Positions 61,502-64,000 of a DNA stretch of 64,000 nt are shown here, one piece after another. Both the position numbers and the translations under genes were made by a program. Within the stretch, counting starts at the first letter, position 1. Every line of letters begins with the position of its first letter. Source of the DNA: Pseudomonas iridis (lineage in GTDB: Bacteria > Pseudomonadota > Gammaproteobacteria > Pseudomonadales > Pseudomonadaceae); assembly GCF_017980685.1 (NCBI RefSeq), contig NZ_JACXXO010000001.1:124001-188000 (forward strand). The letters run 5' to 3'. The notes beneath the pieces were generated by a model, which ran no database searches, was not told the origin of the DNA, and saw only the letters and a list, made by a program, of their open reading frames with translations.

Positions 61502-61530
61502 TGCCGCCACTTTGCTTTAGCGTGGCGGCA
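61502..61530 (+). other. Stem-loop between phhA and phhB
   Basis: TGCCGCCAC and GTGGCGGCA are 9-bp perfect arms around an 11-base loop, 47 bases before the phhB ATG. No T-run follows, so a transcript-processing or partial-termination role is more likely than full termination. Confidence 0.5.
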
Positions 61531-61577
61531 TTGACGGCCAATATAAAAAAACACCTCCAGATTTCAGGAAGCCCACC

Positions 61578-61934
61578 ATGTCTACTTTGAACCAAGCCCA
61601 CTGCGAAGCCTGCCGCGCCGATGCGCCACAAGTCAGCGACGAAGAACTGCCGATCCTGATCAAGCAGATCCCTGACTGGAACATCGAAGTTCGCGATGGC
61701 GTGATGCAACTGGAAAAACTGTTCCTGTTCAAAAACTTCAAGCACGCGCTGGCCTTCACCAACGCCGTCGGCGAGATCTCCGAGGCCGAAGGTCACCACC
61801 CGGGCCTGCTGACCGAATGGGGCAAAGTCACCGTGACCTGGTGGAGCCACTCGATCAAAGGCCTGCACCGTAACGACTTCATCATGGCCGCGCGCACGGA
61901 TGAAGTAGCCATGACCGCTGAAGGACGCAAGTAA
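61578..61934 (+). CDS. phhB: PhhB, pterin-4a-carbinolamine dehydratase
   Basis: PhhB recycles the pterin cofactor for PhhA. The 118-residue protein has the PCD core with the conserved [20 protein letters not shown], containing the active-site His pair. Its stop overlaps the start of the aminotransferase (TAATG). The N-terminal [16 protein letters not shown] stretch is typical of proteobacterial PhhB. Confidence 0.96.
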   Translation: MSTLNQAHCEACRADAPQVSDEELPILIKQIPDWNIEVRDGVMQLEKLFLFKNFKHALAFTNAVGEISEAEGHHPGLLTEWGKVTVTWWSHSIKGLHRNDFIMAARTDEVAMTAEGRK

Positions 61935-63127
61935 TGCACTTTGACGCCATCGGCCGGGTACCCGGCGACCCTATCCTCGGTTTGATGGAGGCGTATGCGC
62001 AGGACCCTAACCCGCGCAAATTCGACCTGGGCGTTGGCGTCTACAAGGACGCCCAGGGCCTGACGCCGATCCCTGAAGCGGTGAAAATCGCCGAGGCGCG
62101 GCTGGTCGAAAGCCAGGACACCAAGACCTACATCGGTGGCCACGGCAATCCGTTGTTCGGCAAGGTCATCAACGAGCTGGTGCTTGGCGCCGGTTCGAAA
62201 CTGCTCGCCGAGCAGCGTGCAGGCGCCACTCAGACGCCGGGCGGCACTGGCGCCCTGCGTCTGGCTGCCGACTTCATCGCCCAATGCCTGCCGGGCAAAG
62301 GTGTATGGCTGAGCAATCCGACCTGGCCGATCCACGAAACCATTTTTGCGGCGGCCGGGGTCAAGGCCAGTCACTACCCTTATGTGGGCAGCGACAACCG
62401 TCTCGACGTCGAAGCGATGCTCGCGGTGCTCAATGAAGTGCCGAAGGGCGACGTGGTGTTGCTGCATGCGTGCTGCCACAACCCGACCGGTTTCGACCTC
62501 AGCCATGACGACTGGCAGCGTGTGCTGGACGTCGTGCGCAGCCGTGATTTGCTGCCGCTGATCGACTTCGCCTATCAGGGCTTTGGCGATGGCCTGGAGC
62601 AGGATGCGTGGTCAACCCGGTTATTCGCCGCTGAACTGCCTGAGCTGTTGATCACCAGTTCCTGCTCGAAAAACTTCGGCCTGTATCGCGACCGTACCGG
62701 TGCGCTGATCGTCTGCGCGAAAAGCGCCGACAAGCTCATCGATATCCGCAGCCAACTGGCCAACATCGCCCGTAATCTGTGGTCGACGCCGCCGGATCAC
62801 GGTGCATCTGTGGTCGCGACGATCCTCGCTGATCCAGAGCTCAAAGCCCGTTGGGCTGACGAAGTGGAAGCCATGCGCTTGCGTATTGCGCAATTGCGCA
62901 GCGGCCTGGTCGAAGCGCTGGAGCCGCACGGGTTGCGCGAGCGTTTTGCACACATTGGCGTGCAGCGCGGGATGTTCTCCTACACCGGCCTGTCGCCGGA
63001 GCAAGTGAAACAACTGCGCGAGCATCACAGTGTGTACATGGTGAGTTCGGGTCGGGCCAACGTTGCCGGCATCGATGCGACGCGCCTGGCGCTGCTGGCC
63101 GACGCAATCGCCGACGTCTGCAAGTAA
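61934..63127 (+). CDS. phhC: Aromatic amino acid aminotransferase (PhhC)
   Basis: The 397-residue aminotransferase of the class I family interconverts tyrosine/phenylalanine and their 2-keto acids. The PLP Lys is K246 (SSCSKNFGLYRDRTGA), with NPTG in HACCHNPTGFD and the Arg of YTGLSP...MVSSGRAN near the C-terminus. One-base overlap with phhB shows coupling. It closely resembles TyrB. A REP hairpin follows 14 bases after the stop. Confidence 0.95.
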   Translation: MHFDAIGRVPGDPILGLMEAYAQDPNPRKFDLGVGVYKDAQGLTPIPEAVKIAEARLVESQDTKTYIGGHGNPLFGKVINELVLGAGSKLLAEQRAGATQTPGGTGALRLAADFIAQCLPGKGVWLSNPTWPIHETIFAAAGVKASHYPYVGSDNRLDVEAMLAVLNEVPKGDVVLLHACCHNPTGFDLSHDDWQRVLDVVRSRDLLPLIDFAYQGFGDGLEQDAWSTRLFAAELPELLITSSCSKNFGLYRDRTGALIVCAKSADKLIDIRSQLANIARNLWSTPPDHGASVVATILADPELKARWADEVEAMRLRIAQLRSGLVEALEPHGLRERFAHIGVQRGMFSYTGLSPEQVKQLREHHSVYMVSSGRANVAGIDATRLALLADAIADVCK

Positions 63128-63140
63128 CACCGCAATACCC

Positions 63141-63220
63141 TGTAGGAGCTGCCGCAGGCTGCGATCTTTTGATCTTTTTTAAAGCAAGATCAAAAGATCG
63201 CAGCCTGCGGTAGCTCCTGC
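63141..63220. repeat. Second REP type: long inverted repeat
   Basis: TGTAGGAGCTGCCGCAGGCT and its near-perfect inverse complement flank a short AT-rich centre (about 35-base arms). Its sequence (GTAGGAGCTGCCGCAGGCTGCGATC) differs from the TGTGGGAGCG family found elsewhere in the window. It lies 14 bases after phhC and may end that transcript. Confidence 0.85.
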
Positions 63221-63387
63221 ATTTGTTTTTGCAGCAATCTTTTGCTTCCCGCCCTCCCCCTGCGGCCATTTGTCGCAATAAATTGAATTAAAAGTCTGAT
63301 TGTCATTTTTCCTGCTGTATCCTGCGCAAGCTTTCTGAAAGCGCGGATCTACCAGATCTATCAACAGACTTAGCGAGGAGCGCAACC

Positions 63388-63519
63388 ATGCACGAGATTC
63401 CTAATCTCCCCTTCCCAAGCCTGCACGAGCCTGAGCAGACGACCATGCAACAAGCCGGCGCCGCACAGGCCGAGCCTGAAGAAGCTGCTGAGAGCCGTCC
63501 GGCCGACAGCGACGAGTAA
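63388..63519 (+). CDS. Very small acidic protein (43 aa)
   Basis: An ORF of 43 codons with GAGGAG upstream of the ATG translates MHEIPNLPFPSLHEPEQTTM followed by an Ala/Glu-rich tail (QAEPEEAAESRPADSDE). It is too short for standard gene calls, but the ribosome site is excellent and the product is strongly acidic. I do not recognise a family; it may be a small regulator or simply a conserved short protein. 63221-63387 upstream holds a possible promoter region but nothing else clear. Confidence 0.5.
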   Translation: MHEIPNLPFPSLHEPEQTTMQQAGAAQAEPEEAAESRPADSDE

Positions 63520-63540
63520 GCAACACCCGCCGTACAGACC

Positions 63541-63572
63541 GTGTGGAAAGCGCTAAGATGCGCTTTCCACAC
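63541..63572. other. Perfect 13-bp palindromic hairpin
   Basis: GTGTGGAAAGCGC-TAAGAT-GCGCTTTCCACAC, a perfect stem with a 6-base loop, lies between two small ORFs, with no T-run. It may end the first transcript, stabilise RNA or serve as an operator for the following gene, whose start is 20 bases away. Confidence 0.6.
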
Positions 63573-63591
63573 TGCCTGAACCGAGCCCGCC

Positions 63592-63774
63592 ATGACCGAC
63601 GAATTCTCCGAAAGCCAAGCTGCCGTCCTGATCGGCGCCACCGAGAAAATGATCGAGATCTGGAGCCGCCTCTCTCCCGAGAAACAAGCCGCCCTGCTCG
63701 CCCGTTTCGGCAGCGAAGAAAATGCCCTCGCTGCACTGGTCACCACGCAACTGGTTGCTCCCGCCAAACCCTGA
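63592..63774 (+). CDS. Small hypothetical protein (60 aa)
   Basis: The 60-residue product (MTDEFSESQAAVLIGATEKM...) has a helical, slightly acidic character and no export signal. I do not know a family. It is preceded by a weak ribosome site (CCCGCC only), and by a strong hairpin. Coding is plausible from its composition, but a chance ORF cannot be excluded. Confidence 0.5.
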   Translation: MTDEFSESQAAVLIGATEKMIEIWSRLSPEKQAALLARFGSEENALAALVTTQLVAPAKP

Positions 63775-63876
63775 AGTCGCCGCCAGGCAAATAGTTTTAC
63801 TTTTCCCGCCCCAGATTTTTTCTCGCCGGTATCATGAGCAGCCTATCTATTGTGCTGCTCCCGTGGATCTTTACCC

Positions 63877-64000
63877 ATGTCGTCCTCTATGTCCGAGCCC
63901 CAGCGCCCTATGAAGGTTACGCTGCAGGTTGTTTCCATCGTCCTCTTCACCTTTATCGGTTATCTGAACATCGGCATTCCGCTAGCAGTGCTGCCGGGCT
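63877..64000 (+). CDS. MFS transporter (N-terminal part only)
   Basis: An ATG at 63877 opens a frame that runs off the right edge (41 codons). After a short cytoplasmic N-terminus ([13 protein letters not shown]) comes a hydrophobic helix [20 protein letters not shown] followed by LAVLPG, the typical first helix and loop of YhhS-like major facilitator permeases. The ribosome site is poor, and the ATG at 63889 is an alternative start. Substrate cannot be guessed from this fragment. Confidence 0.6.
   Translation, partial: MSSSMSEPQRPMKVTLQVVSIVLFTFIGYLNIGIPLAVLPG

Noticed and set aside
63303..63767. A 154-codon minus-strand frame near the right edge
   Set aside because: It is antisense to the small ORFs and hairpin, low complexity (Ser/Arg/Ala), and has no ribosome site.

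Overview
The window looks like a chromosomal segment of a fluorescent Pseudomonas (P. fluorescens/P. putida group). The gene order of the flagellar cluster, the fleQ/fleS/fleR regulators, the phhRABC locus, and the TGTGGGAGCGAGCCTGCTCG-type REP pairs all point there. Almost everything up to about 60.3 kb is on the minus strand; the last 3.7 kb is on the plus strand.

Layout (minus strand is transcribed from high to low coordinates). 1-2.2 kb: the start of flhA, a REP pair, the leader and C-terminal remnant of a small Pseudomonas family gene, and two poorly known genes. 2.3-7.7 kb: fliLMNOPQR-flhB (basal body, C-ring switch and export gate). 7.9-9.3 kb: fliK. 9.4-11.8 kb: the hsbA-hsbR-hptB phosphorelay/partner-switch cassette. 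12-17.7 kb: fliEFGHIJ. 17.8-22.0 kb: fleS-fleR and fleQ, the sigma-54 master regulators. 22.2-25.9 kb: fliC, flaG, fliD, fliS and fliT.

26.1-50.0 kb is a flagellin glycosylation island between fliC and flgL. It holds a complete-looking CDP-sugar route (rfbF, rfbG, a 3,5-epimerase, a C-methyltransferase and a reductase) that should yield a CDP-linked 3-C-methyl-6-deoxyhexose. It also holds a pseudaminic acid route (pseB, C, F, G, I, with no pseH visible), a ketoacyl synthase III, a Maf-type transferase coupled to an 88-residue protein, two giant modular glycosyltransferases (971 and 1200 residues), and a 1222-residue RTX-repeat protein preceded by a FliA-like promoter. 50.1-58.5 kb: flgFGHIJKL. 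58.7-63.1 kb: phhR and phhA-phhB-phhC (phenylalanine hydroxylation). 63.1-64 kb: a second type of REP hairpin, two very small ORFs and the start of an MFS transporter.

Regulatory sites read directly from the sequence support a tiered flagellar regulon. Six elements with the GG-N10-GC sigma-54 spacing, all ending in TTGC, lie 50-65 bases before flhA, fliL, fliK, fliE, fleS and flgF. FliA (sigma-28)-type promoters precede fliC and fliS, and probably the RTX gene. Strong intrinsic terminators follow fliC, fliD, fleQ, the ketoacyl synthase, the RTX gene and the 1200-residue glycosyltransferase. Functional assignments rest on recognition of family motifs; no database search was run.
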